64,000 nt of DNA from CAWEQW01 sp963811365 (GTDB lineage: Bacteria; Actinomycetota; Actinomycetes; Propionibacteriales; Nocardioidaceae), in contig CAWEQW010000011.1 of assembly GCA_963811365.1 (NCBI GenBank), forward strand, positions 62,001 to 126,000, in the 5' to 3' direction. The position numbers were made by a program, and so were the translations under genes. The notes beneath the pieces are model-generated. The model was not told the DNA's origin. It saw only the letters and a program-made list of their open reading frames with translations, and searched no databases. Below, piece after piece: positions 27,767 through 36,350 of the stretch (its first letter is position 1; every line of letters starts with the position of its first letter).

Positions 27767-28660
27767 TCAGGACAGCGCCGGGACCGTGATCTGTCCGGAC
27801 GCGACCGGCTGCACGTGACCGGCGACGTGGCACGCGGTGGCGCGTCCGTCGACCGCCTCCACCCGCGCGAACAGCGTCGACGGACGACCCATCTCGACGC
27901 CCTGCGCGATCGTGTAGCGACCACCCTCGGGCAGCCATCCCTCGGCGACCAGCGCGATGCCCAGCCCGGCGGCCGCCGACCCGGTCGCCGGGTCCTCCGG
28001 CACCGACAGGCCGGGGACGAACACCCGGGCGTGCACCTCCAGCGCCGGGGCGGCCCCCGACACGTGCACCAGGTTCACACCCTCCAGCGGGTCGGTGGCC
28101 GGCAGCCGGTCGCCGTACGCGCGCAGCGGCCGGCGCGAGGCCGTGGCGCGGTCCAGCGCCGAGGCGACGACCGGGAGATGCACGAAGGTCAGGCCGCAGC
28201 CCGCGGTCCACGCCTCCCCGTCCTGGTCCTCCGGCTCGAGCCCGAGGTCGGCCAGCAGCCCGGCGACCACCTCGACCTCGACGGGCCCCTCGAGGTCGCG
28301 CGGCCGGGCGGTGAGCTCCACCAGGTCCGCGACCAGCCGCACGCCGATGCGTCCCGCGGCGCAGACCTGGGTCGTCTCCGGCTCGCTCAGCCGCCCGCGC
28401 TCGTGCAGCACCCACGCCGTGCCGAGGGTCGGGTGTCCCGCGAACGGCACCTCGCCACCGGGGGTGAAGATCCGGGTGGCGTACTCGCGGCCGTCGACGA
28501 CGTCGGAGGCGGGGAAGGTGGTCTCGGAGAAGCCGAACTCCTGCGCGATCGCGAGACACTGGTCGGTGGTCAGCAGGTCACCGCCGTGGACCACCGCGAG
28601 CTGGTTTCCCGCGTAGGGCCGGTCGGTGAACACGTCGACGATGTCGTACGGCAGTCGCAT
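27767..28660 (-). CDS. PhzF-family isomerase
   Basis: 297 residues. Family signatures are present: YDIVDVFTDRPYAGNQLAVV at the N-terminus, FGFSETTFP with the catalytic Glu, FTPGGEVPFAGHPTLGTAWVL, and VPEDPATGSAAAGLG near the C-terminus. PhzF-type enzymes isomerise small metabolites, and most chromosomal members have no phenazine role. ATG 28660 (MRLPYD) is the family-like start. Convergent with the preceding hypothetical gene by six bases. Confidence 0.9.
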   Translation of the reverse strand: MRLPYDIVDVFTDRPYAGNQLAVVHGGDLLTTDQCLAIAQEFGFSETTFPASDVVDGREYATRIFTPGGEVPFAGHPTLGTAWVLHERGRLSEPETTQVCAAGRIGVRLVADLVELTARPRDLEGPVEVEVVAGLLADLGLEPEDQDGEAWTAGCGLTFVHLPVVASALDRATASRRPLRAYGDRLPATDPLEGVNLVHVSGAAPALEVHARVFVPGLSVPEDPATGSAAAGLGIALVAEGWLPEGGRYTIAQGVEMGRPSTLFARVEAVDGRATACHVAGHVQPVASGQITVPALS

Positions 28661-28707
28661 GCGGTGAATACTCGCAGACCGATGACGGCCCGCTAACCTC
28701 TTGACAC

Positions 28708-29991
28708 GTGAGCACCGCACCCGCCCGCGTCTTCGCCGCCCGGTTGTCCGGGCTGCCGGTGTTCGACCCGGCCGGCGACCAGGTCGGCAAGGTGCGCGAC
28801 GTGGTGGTCGTGCTGCGCCCGGGCGAGCTCTCGCCGCGGGTGCTGGGGCTCGTGGTGGAGGTGTTCGGGCGCCGCTCGATCTTCCTGCCGATGACCCGGG
28901 TGACGCACGTCGACACCGGCCAGGTGATCACGACCGGCGTGGTGAACATGCGCCGCTTCGAGCAGCGCCCCACCGAGACCCTGGTGTTCGGCCAGATGCT
29001 CGACCGCAAGGTCACCGTCAGGGGCAGCGGGGTCGTCGGCACGGTCTTCGACGTCGCGATGGAGCAGACCCGCACCCGGGACTGGGTGATCTCCCGGGTG
29101 GCGCTGCAGGAGGGGTCCAAGCGGTTCGGCCGGCGTGGGCAGACCCACACCGTCGACTGGCGAGAGGTCGAGGGCTTCGAGGTGCCCGAGGAGCGGCAGG
29201 GCGCCACCCACCTGCTCGCCGCCCTGGAGGAGATGCGCCCGGCCGACCTGGCCCACGTGATCCACGACCTGCCGCCGAAGCGCCGGGGCGAGATCGCCTC
29301 CGCGCTCAACGACGAGCGGCTCGCCGACGTCCTGGAGGAGCTTCCGGAGGAGGACCAGGTGCAGATCCTCGGCGCGCTCGACAGCGAGCGCGCCGCGGAC
29401 GTCCTGGAGGAGATGTCGCCGGACGACGCCGCCGACCTGATCGCGGAGCTGCCCGCCGAGACCGCCGAGGCGCTGCTCCAGCTGATGGAGCCGGAGGAGG
29501 CCGAGGACGTCCGGCGGCTGATGTCGTACGAGGAGCACACCGCCGGAGGCATGATGACCACCGAGCCGGTGCTGCTCACCCCGGACGCGACCGTCGCGGA
29601 GGCACTGGCCCGGGTCCGGGTCGCCGAGCTCCCACCGTCGCTGGCCGCGCTGGTGTTCGTCGTGCGACCGCCCCTCGAGCCGCCGACCGGGCGGCTGATC
29701 GGCGTGGCGCACATCCAGCGGCTGCTCCGCGAGCCGCCGTCCACGCTCGTCGGGGCCGTCCTGGACACCGACATGGAGCCGCTGCCCCCGACGGCCAGCC
29801 TGGAGGACGTCGCCCGGCACCTCGCGACGTACAACCTGGTCTCCGCCCCGGTCGTGGACGACGCCGGCCGACTGCTCGGCGCGGTGACCGTCGACGACCT
29901 GCTCGACCACCTCCTCCCCGAGAACTGGCGCGAGACGCCGAGCCGGAGCAGGAGCACGCTGACCCCCGGCGGCGGGGGCCGGCATGGATAG
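28708..29991 (+). CDS. PRC-barrel, MgtE-N and CBS-domain protein (no transport domain)
   Basis: 427 residues: PRC-barrel-like N-terminus (RLSGLPVFDPAGDQVGKVRDV), MgtE-N helical repeats (VIHDLPPKRRGEIASALNDE, EEMSPDDAADLIAEL), then two CBS domains (MSYEEHTAGGMMTTEPVLL, LVSAPVVDDAGRLLGAVTVDD). There is no membrane segment, so it is the regulatory half of an MgtE magnesium channel without the channel. Starts at GTG 28708, with TTGACAC directly in front; a leaderless message is possible. Overlaps DUF1003 by eight bases. Confidence 0.88.
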   Translation: MSTAPARVFAARLSGLPVFDPAGDQVGKVRDVVVVLRPGELSPRVLGLVVEVFGRRSIFLPMTRVTHVDTGQVITTGVVNMRRFEQRPTETLVFGQMLDRKVTVRGSGVVGTVFDVAMEQTRTRDWVISRVALQEGSKRFGRRGQTHTVDWREVEGFEVPEERQGATHLLAALEEMRPADLAHVIHDLPPKRRGEIASALNDERLADVLEELPEEDQVQILGALDSERAADVLEEMSPDDAADLIAELPAETAEALLQLMEPEEAEDVRRLMSYEEHTAGGMMTTEPVLLTPDATVAEALARVRVAELPPSLAALVFVVRPPLEPPTGRLIGVAHIQRLLREPPSTLVGAVLDTDMEPLPPTASLEDVARHLATYNLVSAPVVDDAGRLLGAVTVDDLLDHLLPENWRETPSRSRSTLTPGGGGRHG

Positions 29992-30574
29992 GCACGAGCG
30001 CGCCGAGCGCCACGACCGCCGCACGGAGTCCCGGGCGGCGCGCCTCGACGTGCCCCGCGAGGCCCGTCGACAGCTGATCCGCCGGCCGCAGATGGACTCC
30101 GACACCTTCGGGCGGTTCGCGGAGACGTTCGCGCGGTTCATGGGCACCGCACGGTTCCTCATCTATATGACGCTCTTCGTCGCGCTGTGGCTGGTCTGGA
30201 ACACGCTCGCGCCGCAGTCGTGGCGCTTCGACCCGTACGCGTTCATCTTCCTGACGCTGATGCTCAGCCTCCAGGCGTCGTACGCCGCCCCGCTGATCCT
30301 GCTCGCCCAGAACCGGCAGGAGGACCGCGACCGGGTCGTGGCCGAGGGTGATCGGCAGGCCAACACCCGCGCGCACGCCGACATGGAGTTCCTGGCCCGC
30401 GAGATGGCCTCCCTGCGGATGGCCCTGGGCGAGGTCGCCACCCGCGACTACGTGCGCTCGGAGCTGCGGGCGCTGCTGCAGGAGCTCGAGGAGCGGTCCC
30501 GCGACGAGGAGGCCGACGTCGACGAGCCCGGCCCGACCGGCACTGACCCCCCAGCCGGTCGCCGCGTACGCTGA
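29984..30574 (+). CDS. DUF1003 membrane protein
   Basis: 196 residues with two membrane segments (FLIYMTLFVALWLVWNTL and FIFLTLMLSLQASYAAPLILLAQNR), the latter being the DUF1003 signature, and a long charged C-terminal helix (EFLAREMASLRMALGEVATR). Its ATG overlaps the end of the CBS gene, indicating coupling. The pair CBS/MgtE-N plus DUF1003 upstream of mrp is conserved in actinomycetes. Function unknown. Confidence 0.9.
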   Translation: MDRHERAERHDRRTESRAARLDVPREARRQLIRRPQMDSDTFGRFAETFARFMGTARFLIYMTLFVALWLVWNTLAPQSWRFDPYAFIFLTLMLSLQASYAAPLILLAQNRQEDRDRVVAEGDRQANTRAHADMEFLAREMASLRMALGEVATRDYVRSELRALLQELEERSRDEEADVDEPGPTGTDPPAGRRVR

Positions 30575-30579
30575 AGGAC

Positions 30580-31743
30580 ATGGAAACCCCCGATCTCGAG
30601 CAGGTCAACGCCGCCCTGGCAACCGTCAACGATCCGGAGATCCGCAGGCCGATCACCGAGCTCGGCATGGTGGACTCAGTCGACATCGCCCCGACCGGGG
30701 CGGTGTCCGTGCGGGTGCTGCTCACCGTCGCGGGCTGCCCGCTCAAGGACACGATCACCCGGGACGTGAACGCCGCCCTGGACAAGGTGCCGGGCGTGAC
30801 GTCGGTGTCGCTGGACCTCGGCGTGATGAGCGAGGAGCAGCGCTCCGGCCTGCAGGAGCAGCTGCGCGGCGGCCAGCCGCAGCGCGAGATCCCGTTCGCG
30901 CGACCGGACTCGCTGACCAAGGTCTTCGCGATCGCCAGCGGCAAGGGCGGGGTCGGCAAGTCGTCGGTGACGGTGAACCTGGCGGTCGCGATGGCCGAGC
31001 AGGGCCTCAAGGTCGGCATCGTCGACGCCGACATCTACGGTCACTCCGTGCCGGCCATGCTCGGCATCGGCGACGTGCGCCCCACCCAGGTGCAGGACAT
31101 GATCATGCCGGTGCCGACCGACGTGGGCCCGGGCTCGTTGTCGGTGATCAGCATCGGGATGCTGAAGCCCCGGCGCGACCAGGTCGTCGCCTGGCGTGGC
31201 CCGATGCTCGACCGGGCCCTGGTGCAGATGCTCAGCGACGTCTACTGGGGCGACCTCGACGCGCTGTTCCTCGACCTCCCGCCGGGCACCGGCGACATCG
31301 CCATCTCGCTCGGCCAGCACCTCCCGAACGCCGAGGTCGTGGTGGTCACCACGCCGCAGGAGGCGGCCGCCGAGGTCGCCGAGCGGGCCGGGACGATGGC
31401 CTCGATGATGCACCAGCGGGTCGTCGGCGTGGTCGAGAACATGTCGTTCCTGCCCTGCCCGCACTGCGGCCCCGAGCACCGGCTGGAGGTCTTCGGCAGC
31501 GGTGGCGGGGCCCGCGTCGCGGCCACCCTGTCGGACCGGTTCGGCTACGACGTCCCGGTGCTCGGCGAGGTGCCCCTCGACCTCGACCTGCGCGCCGGCG
31601 GGGACACCGGGAGCCCGATAGTGACCGCCGCCCCGGACACACCCGCAGCCCAGGTGCTGGCCACGGTCGCCACGACGCTGTCCGGTCGCGGACGCGGGCT
31701 CGCCGGGATGCAGCTCGGGCTGTCGCCGGCCGGGAGGTTGTGA
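30580..31743 (+). CDS. mrp: Mrp/NBP35-family iron-sulfur carrier ATPase
   Basis: 387 residues. An N-terminal DUF59/MIP18 domain (VNDPEIRRPITELGMVDS, GCPLKDTI) is followed by the deviant Walker A GKGGVGKS at 121-128, DADIYGHSVPAMLG (Switch I) and LDALFLDLPPGTGD (Switch II). A CPHC pair near residue 291 could hold a bridging Fe-S cluster. Delivers Fe-S clusters to apoproteins by family. Next to tatB and sigE/htrA, as in mycobacteria. Confidence 0.94.
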   Translation: METPDLEQVNAALATVNDPEIRRPITELGMVDSVDIAPTGAVSVRVLLTVAGCPLKDTITRDVNAALDKVPGVTSVSLDLGVMSEEQRSGLQEQLRGGQPQREIPFARPDSLTKVFAIASGKGGVGKSSVTVNLAVAMAEQGLKVGIVDADIYGHSVPAMLGIGDVRPTQVQDMIMPVPTDVGPGSLSVISIGMLKPRRDQVVAWRGPMLDRALVQMLSDVYWGDLDALFLDLPPGTGDIAISLGQHLPNAEVVVVTTPQEAAAEVAERAGTMASMMHQRVVGVVENMSFLPCPHCGPEHRLEVFGSGGGARVAATLSDRFGYDVPVLGEVPLDLDLRAGGDTGSPIVTAAPDTPAAQVLATVATTLSGRGRGLAGMQLGLSPAGRL

Positions 31744-31746
31744 GGC

Positions 31747-32076
31747 GTGTTCGGGGTCGGTCTGCCGGAGCTCGCGGTGATCGCCGTGGTCGCGGTCATC
31801 GTGTTCGGCCCCGACCGGCTGCCCGAGTTCGCCCGGCAGGCCGGCCGCCTGGTGCGGCAGGTCCGCCAGTTCACCCAGACCGCGCGGGACGACATCCGCT
31901 CAGAGCTCGGACCGGAGTTCGCGGACTTCGAGCTCAGCGACCTCGACCCGAGGCAGGCCGTCCGCAAGCACATCCTCGAGGCGTGGGACGACGACGAGCC
32001 CGCGCGCCCGCAGCGCCGGGGCCAGCGTCCCCTCGAGGCGGGCGAGCGTCCGCCGTACGACCCCGACGCGACCTGA
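31747..32076 (+). CDS. tatB: Sec-independent translocase subunit TatB
   Basis: 109 residues: one N-terminal membrane helix (FGVGLPELAVIAVVAVIVFGP), then the hinge FGPDRLPEFARQAGRLVRQVRQF and an acidic amphipathic tail. This matches TatB, which helps receive folded twin-arginine substrates. Three bases after mrp, so co-transcribed, and convergent with htrA. Confidence 0.94.
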   Translation: MFGVGLPELAVIAVVAVIVFGPDRLPEFARQAGRLVRQVRQFTQTARDDIRSELGPEFADFELSDLDPRQAVRKHILEAWDDDEPARPQRRGQRPLEAGERPPYDPDAT

Positions 32077-32088
32077 CCCCGCCGGGGC

Positions 32089-33384
32089 TCAGCCGACCTT
32101 GCCGTCGAGCGTGACCTTGACCCGCTTGCGGCTGCCGTCGCGCTCGACGGACAGGGTGATCGTCTCGCCGGGCCGGTGCGCCCGGATCGCCACGATCAGC
32201 CCGATGCCGTCGGTGACCGGCTTGCCGTTGACCGCCACCACCACGTCGCCCCTCCGGAGCCCGGCATGCGCGGCAGGGGTGCCCGCCGGCACCCGGACCA
32301 CCTGGGCCCCGCGGTGGGTGCTCCCGGTGTCGACGTTCGCGCCGATGACCGGGTAGCGGGCCTGGCCGGTGGCCAGAATCTGCGCCGAGGTGATCTGCAC
32401 CTGCTCCATCGGGATCGCGAAGCCCACGCCGATGTTGCCGGCCTGTCCGGTGATGTCGCCGCCCGTGGTGGCGATCGCGGAGTTGACGCCGATGACCTGG
32501 CCGCGCATGTTCACCAGCGGCCCCCCGGAGTTCCCGGGGTTGATCGCGGCGTCGGTCTGCACCGCGTCGATGAACGACGACTCGGTCGACTCGCCGTTGG
32601 CGGTCACCGGCCGGTCGAGCGCGCTGACGATGCCGGAGGTGACGGTGCTGCTCAGGCCGAGCGGCGAGCCGATCGCGACGACCGTGTCGCCGACCCGCAG
32701 CGAGTGCGACGAGCCGAGCGGCGCCGGCCGCAGGTCCGAGCCGCCCTGGACCTCGAGTACCGCGATGTCGTAGACCGGGCTGCGACCGACGATCCGGGCT
32801 GCGTGGGCGTGCCCTCCGCTGTCGACCACCTGCAGCTGCCCCGCCCCGGTGGCCGCTGCGACGACGTGGTTGTTGGTGATCACGTGACCGTGCCGGTCGA
32901 GCACGAAGCCGGAGCCGGTCGCGCCGCCGTTCTGCGACCCGAGCGCACCGCCGTTGGCGTTGACCTGCACGGTGCTGGGAAGCAGCTTGGCGGCGACCGC
33001 GGAGATGCTCCCGTTGTCCACCTTCAGCGGCGCCGCCCCGTTGCCGGCGCCGACCACCGAGACGGCACCGAGCCCGGAGTCCAGCGACGTGGACACCACC
33101 ACGCCGCCGATCACGCCGCCGAGCAGGCCGACCACGAGCGCGGTCGCCGCGACCACGGGCCACAGCCATCCCGGCGGACCACCGGTGCGGCGGACCGGCG
33201 GTCGCGCGTAGGGCCCGGACGGACCGGCGGCGTACGGCGGACCGGCGTACGGCGGACCGGCGTACGGCGGACCGGGGCGCTGCGGCATCGGCGACTGCCA
33301 CCCCGACGGGTACGGCGGCGGGTACGGCGGCGAGGGGCCGAGCGGCCTGGTGTCGTCGGTCGGGTGCTCGTCGGGCTCGCTCAC
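32089..33384 (-). CDS. HtrA/DegP-like membrane-anchored serine protease with PDZ domain
   Basis: 431 residues: a proline-rich cytoplasmic N-terminus with a PPYAG repeat, one membrane segment (LWPVVAATALVVGLLGGVIG), a trypsin-like domain with His in VITNNHVV, Asp in YDIAVLEV and Ser in INPGNSGGPLV, then a C-terminal PDZ domain (AHAGLRRGDVVVAVNGKPV). An extracytoplasmic stress protease, encoded right downstream of the anti-sigma gene as in the sigE-rseA-htrA locus. Confidence 0.93.
   Translation of the reverse strand: MSEPDEHPTDDTRPLGPSPPYPPPYPSGWQSPMPQRPGPPYAGPPYAGPPYAAGPSGPYARPPVRRTGGPPGWLWPVVAATALVVGLLGGVIGGVVVSTSLDSGLGAVSVVGAGNGAAPLKVDNGSISAVAAKLLPSTVQVNANGGALGSQNGGATGSGFVLDRHGHVITNNHVVAAATGAGQLQVVDSGGHAHAARIVGRSPVYDIAVLEVQGGSDLRPAPLGSSHSLRVGDTVVAIGSPLGLSSTVTSGIVSALDRPVTANGESTESSFIDAVQTDAAINPGNSGGPLVNMRGQVIGVNSAIATTGGDITGQAGNIGVGFAIPMEQVQITSAQILATGQARYPVIGANVDTGSTHRGAQVVRVPAGTPAAHAGLRRGDVVVAVNGKPVTDGIGLIVAIRAHRPGETITLSVERDGSRKRVKVTLDGKVG
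33231..33275. repeat. Three perfect copies of a 15-bp tandem repeat in the protease gene
   Basis: Unit CGTACGGCGGACCGG at 33231-33245, 33246-33260 and 33261-33275. Read leftward it encodes the PPYAG repeat in the cytoplasmic N-terminal tail of the HtrA-like protease. Perfect identity suggests recent expansion and possible length variation between strains. Confidence 0.9.
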
Positions 33385-33406
33385 GTGCCCATCCTAGAGA
33401 GCCCGT

Positions 33407-33991
33407 TCAGGGGCGGTCCGCGGCGCCGACGGTCTCGATGCCACTGGCGTCGCGGCGCACCGTCCAACCGGGTAGCGGGCCGCGGACGGAGGCGGTCGTC
33501 GCGGGTCCGGGGATGCCCCCTGTGGGCCTGCTCGTGGGCGTCGCCGGGCTGCTCGCCCGGGTCAGCGAGGCAGCGGGGGCGCCGGCCGGACCGGACAGCG
33601 GCGCGCCGCCGAGCGCCGTGAGGCCGAGCACCGCCGCGCCGACCGAGCCGGCCCCGACCAGGGCGATGCCCACCCGACGCCTGCCCCGGCCCTGCCGCTC
33701 GAGGGTGTGCACCGCGGCCCAGGCGTCGACCGCCTCGTCCGCAGCGCTCTGCGACGGCGGCGCCAGGTCGTAGAGCGACCCCAGCAGCCGCGACGGGGGC
33801 TGGTCGGCCACCGGACCCATCGCGGACAGCTGCCGCTTCAGCCAGCTCTCCCGCTCGACGAGCCGCCGGCACTGCGGGCACTGGTGGACGTGCACCCAGG
33901 CGGCGTCAGCGGTCTCGTCGTCGAGCTGGCCGTCCACCAGGGCGCTCACCGTCGAGCCCAGGTGGCCGCCCAGCGACTCGAGCGGCCACAT
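33407..33991 (-). CDS. rseA: Zinc-finger anti-sigma factor, RseA-like
   Basis: 194 residues. The ZAS zinc-binding pattern is HVHQCPQCRRL (H-x3-C-x2-C, about residues 34-41) preceded by VSALVDGQLDDETAD. There is one membrane segment (VGIALVGAGSVGAAVLGLTAL) and a Pro/Ser/Thr-rich extracytoplasmic tail. The ATG overlaps the sigE stop as ATGA. By family it binds and silences the neighbouring ECF sigma factor until redox or envelope stress releases it. Confidence 0.9.
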   Translation of the reverse strand: MWPLESLGGHLGSTVSALVDGQLDDETADAAWVHVHQCPQCRRLVERESWLKRQLSAMGPVADQPPSRLLGSLYDLAPPSQSAADEAVDAWAAVHTLERQGRGRRRVGIALVGAGSVGAAVLGLTALGGAPLSGPAGAPAASLTRASSPATPTSRPTGGIPGPATTASVRGPLPGWTVRRDASGIETVGAADRP

Positions 33992-34563
33992 CAGGTGACC
34001 TGCGGGGTCAGCGCCGGGCCGGAGTAGCGGACCCGCCCGGCGGACGGAGCGCGGTGGGCGAGCGCCTTGCGGAGCATGGTGCGGCCGCGGTGGATGCGCG
34101 AGCGGACGGTGCCGAGCTTGAGACCCAGCACGTCCGCGATCTCCTCGTACGACAGCCCTTCGACGTCGCAGAGCACGACGGCGGCGCGGAAGTCGGGCGA
34201 CAGCTGGGCGAGCGCGGTCTCGATGTCGTCGTCGAACATCGTGTCGACGTACGCCGTCTCCGGCGGCAGCGTGCGGCTCGGCATCCGGGTGTCGGCGTCG
34301 TCGGCCAGCGCGTCGAAGCGGATCCTCGACTTCCGCCGGGCCTGGTCGAGGAAGAGGTTCGTGGTGATCCGGTGCAGCCAGCCCTCGAACGTCCCGGGCG
34401 TGTAGGACGACAGCGAGCGGAACACCCGGACGAAGACCTCCTGGGTGAGGTCCTCGGCGTCGTGGGGGTTGCCGGTCAGCCGGTAGGCGAGCCGGTACAC
34501 CCGCGCCGAGTGCTGCGTGACGACCTCTTCCCACGACGGGGCCTGCCACTCGGTCTGGCTCAT
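33991..34563 (-). CDS. sigE: ECF RNA polymerase sigma factor SigE
   Basis: 190 residues from ATG 34563 (MSQTEWQAPSWEEVV). Sigma region 2 reads YRLAYRLTGNPHDAEDLTQEVFVRVFRSL with WLHRITTNLFLDQARR; region 4 reads LSPDFRAAVVLCDVEGLSYEEIADVLGLKLGTVRSRIHRGR. The neighbourhood (anti-sigma, HtrA, TatB, Mrp, divergent O-methyltransferase) matches mycobacterial sigE, the envelope-stress sigma factor. Likely autoregulated (see the promoter at 34,660). Confidence 0.94.
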   Translation of the reverse strand: MSQTEWQAPSWEEVVTQHSARVYRLAYRLTGNPHDAEDLTQEVFVRVFRSLSSYTPGTFEGWLHRITTNLFLDQARRKSRIRFDALADDADTRMPSRTLPPETAYVDTMFDDDIETALAQLSPDFRAAVVLCDVEGLSYEEIADVLGLKLGTVRSRIHRGRTMLRKALAHRAPSAGRVRYSGPALTPQVT

Positions 34564-34659
34564 CGCGGGCTCCTTCGGTCGCGGCACGCGGGTCCGCCTG
34601 CCTGCATCCACGGTAGGAGCTCCTCCTGAGAGAGACCTGAGACGTTCATCTGAAGGGCC

Positions 34660-34685
34660 AACGGAGGAGCCTGCCGCGGTGTTCC
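34660..34685 (-). promoter_or_regulatory. ECF/SigE-type promoter upstream of sigE
   Basis: On the minus strand GGAACA (34685-34680) is followed after a 16-base spacer by CGTT (34663-34660), the GGAAC-N16-17-GTT pattern recognised by SigE-like ECF sigma factors. It faces sigE and would give a leader of roughly 90 bases. This implies that SigE activates its own gene. Confidence 0.6.
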
Positions 34686-34727
34686 CGGTAGAGTCTCGCT
34701 GACCGGAAAAGACACGAGGAGGCCATC

Positions 34728-35369
34728 ATCGCCACGGGACCCAAGGCTGCCAGCTGGGCCTATGCGGAGGAGTTCGTCAGCGAGGACGAGGTGCTGGCCG
34801 CTGCTCGCGCCCGCGCCGTCGAGGTGGGCGTGGTGGCCATCGGCGCAGGAGGCGGCGCCACGCTGCGCTTCCTGGCCGCGGTGACCGGCGCCCGCTCCGT
34901 CGTCGAGATCGGGACCGGGACCGGCGTGTCCGGGCTGTGGCTGCTGCGGGGCATGCGCCCCGACGGGGTGCTGACCACCGTCGACACCGAGGCCGAGCAC
35001 CAACGGCTGGCCAAGCAGACGTTCACCGAGGGTGGCATCGCGCCGCAGCGCGTCCGGCTGATCCCCGGCGCCGCGCTCGACGTGCTCCCCCGGCTGACCG
35101 ACGGCCACTACGACCTGGTGTTCTGCGACGGGGACAAGCAGGAGTACGGCGACTACCTCGACGAGGCGCTGCGGCTGCTCAAGCCCGGCGGCATCGTCGC
35201 CTTCGACAACGCGCTCTGGCACGACCGGGTCGCCGACCCGGCCCAGCGTGACCAGGAGACCGTGGCGATCCGCGAGCTCGGCCGGACCATGCGGGAGCAC
35301 GACACGCTGCTGCCGCTGCTGCTACCGGTCGGCGACGGCCTGCTCGTCGCGCGCAAGGCCGAGGCCTGA
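34728..35369 (+). CDS. SAM-dependent O-methyltransferase with apparent non-standard start
   Basis: About 213 residues of the Rv1220c-type family: SWAYAEEFVSEDEVLAAARARA, SVVEIGTGTGVSGLWLLRGM (SAM loop), FCDGDKQEYGDYLDEALRLLKPGG, then VAFDNALWHDRV. Family similarity reaches upstream of the first standard start (GTG 34791). The frame closes at TAG 34689-34691, with no ATG, GTG or TTG in between. A strong GAGGAGG at 34716-34722 points to ATC at 34728 (or 34725). Either AUC initiation or a base error is implied. Divergent from sigE; substrate unknown. Confidence 0.85.
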   Translation: MATGPKAASWAYAEEFVSEDEVLAAARARAVEVGVVAIGAGGGATLRFLAAVTGARSVVEIGTGTGVSGLWLLRGMRPDGVLTTVDTEAEHQRLAKQTFTEGGIAPQRVRLIPGAALDVLPRLTDGHYDLVFCDGDKQEYGDYLDEALRLLKPGGIVAFDNALWHDRVADPAQRDQETVAIRELGRTMREHDTLLPLLLPVGDGLLVARKAEA

Positions 35370-35930
35370 GCCGGTCGGCACCCAGTACCTCCGCTTGCCC
35401 TCACGGGTGTCCTCGTAGAGCCCGCCGTTGCGCTCGATGACCCGGCGCGACGCCATGTTGTCGACGTCGCAGGTCACCAGCACCGGGTCGATGCCCCGCG
35501 CCCGGCACACCGGGAGCATCGCCGCCAGCGCCGCCGTCGCGTAGCCGCGTCCGCGCGCACTCGGCCGCACGGCGTAGCCGATGTGGCCGCCCCAGGTGAG
35601 CAGCAGCGGGGTCAGCGTGTGTCGCAGCGAGATTCGGCCCAGGTACTCCGCACTGCCCTCGTGGTGGGTGATCCAGCGCTCGGTGGCGGCCACGAACCCG
35701 GGCGCCCGCGGCGCGTCCTCCTGCTGCTGGCCGACCAGGTAGGCCGTCAGGTCGGCGAAGGCGACCGGCGCCTCCAGTCGCTCCCGGGTGAGCTCGACGG
35801 CGGGGTGCCCGGGTCCGGCGGGCCGGCTGAGCGTCCCGGCGTAGCGCTCGCCGCCCTCGGTGAGGAACTCGTCGGCGGCGGCGAGGTAGGACCTGTGGAA
35901 CCGCTGGTGCGGGGCGACCAGGACGACCAT
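35322..35930 (-). CDS. GNAT-family N-acetyltransferase
   Basis: 202 residues. The acetyl-CoA loop is GYAVRPSARGRGYATAALAAML (RGRGYA), with VTCDVDNMASRRVIERNGGLYEDTR typical of the ribosomal-protein or small-molecule GNAT subgroup. Its 3' end overlaps the 3' end of the O-methyltransferase by 48 bases, on opposite strands. Substrate unknown. Confidence 0.9.
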   Translation of the reverse strand: MVVLVAPHQRFHRSYLAAADEFLTEGGERYAGTLSRPAGPGHPAVELTRERLEAPVAFADLTAYLVGQQQEDAPRAPGFVAATERWITHHEGSAEYLGRISLRHTLTPLLLTWGGHIGYAVRPSARGRGYATAALAAMLPVCRARGIDPVLVTCDVDNMASRRVIERNGGLYEDTREGKRRYWVPTGSGLGLARDEQAVADR

Positions 35931-35984
35931 GACTCCACGGTAGGCCGGGGCCCGGCGCTCATCCAGCCGGTTTCCGGCTTCGGG

Positions 35985-36350
35985 TCAGGAGTAGCGGGGC
36001 GCGGCCAGGAAGCCCGTGCCGCCCTCGGCGACCGCCACCACCTCGCACGGCTCGATCAGCACCGGCGCGGAGCCGACGATCCGGGAGCCCGGTGACTCTG
36101 CGGCGCCGGCGGAGAACTCCTCGGCGAACGCGTCCCGCGCGGCCGGGCTGTCGAAGACGTAGCAGCCCTCGAACCACTCCCCGGCGCGCAGCCGCCAGGT
36201 CTTGAAGCGCAGGCCGGGGCGACCGGTGAACCGGGCGTGCGAGGAGTCCGCGACGTAGTCTGCGAGCGCCTTCTCGACGCCGTCGGGGGCGTCCGCGAGC
36301 GACCAGCGCACGGTCAGGCCGTGACCGGGTGTGCTGTCGGGCGTCGTCAT
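35985..36350 (-). CDS. Small alpha/beta-barrel (antibiotic monooxygenase-like) protein
   Basis: 121 residues (LRFKTWRLRAGEWFEGCYVF, DSPAARDAFAEEF, IVGSAPVLIEPCEVVAVAEG). The layout resembles YdhR/ABM-type dimeric alpha/beta-barrel proteins; no function can be assigned. Its start overlaps the leucyl aminopeptidase stop, so it is the distal gene of that unit. Confidence 0.7.
   Translation of the reverse strand: MTTPDSTPGHGLTVRWSLADAPDGVEKALADYVADSSHARFTGRPGLRFKTWRLRAGEWFEGCYVFDSPAARDAFAEEFSAGAAESPGSRIVGSAPVLIEPCEVVAVAEGGTGFLAAPRYS

Noticed and set aside
29984..30376. Minus-strand open frames opposite DUF1003 and the CBS gene
   Set aside because: No family pattern and full overlap with well supported plus-strand genes.
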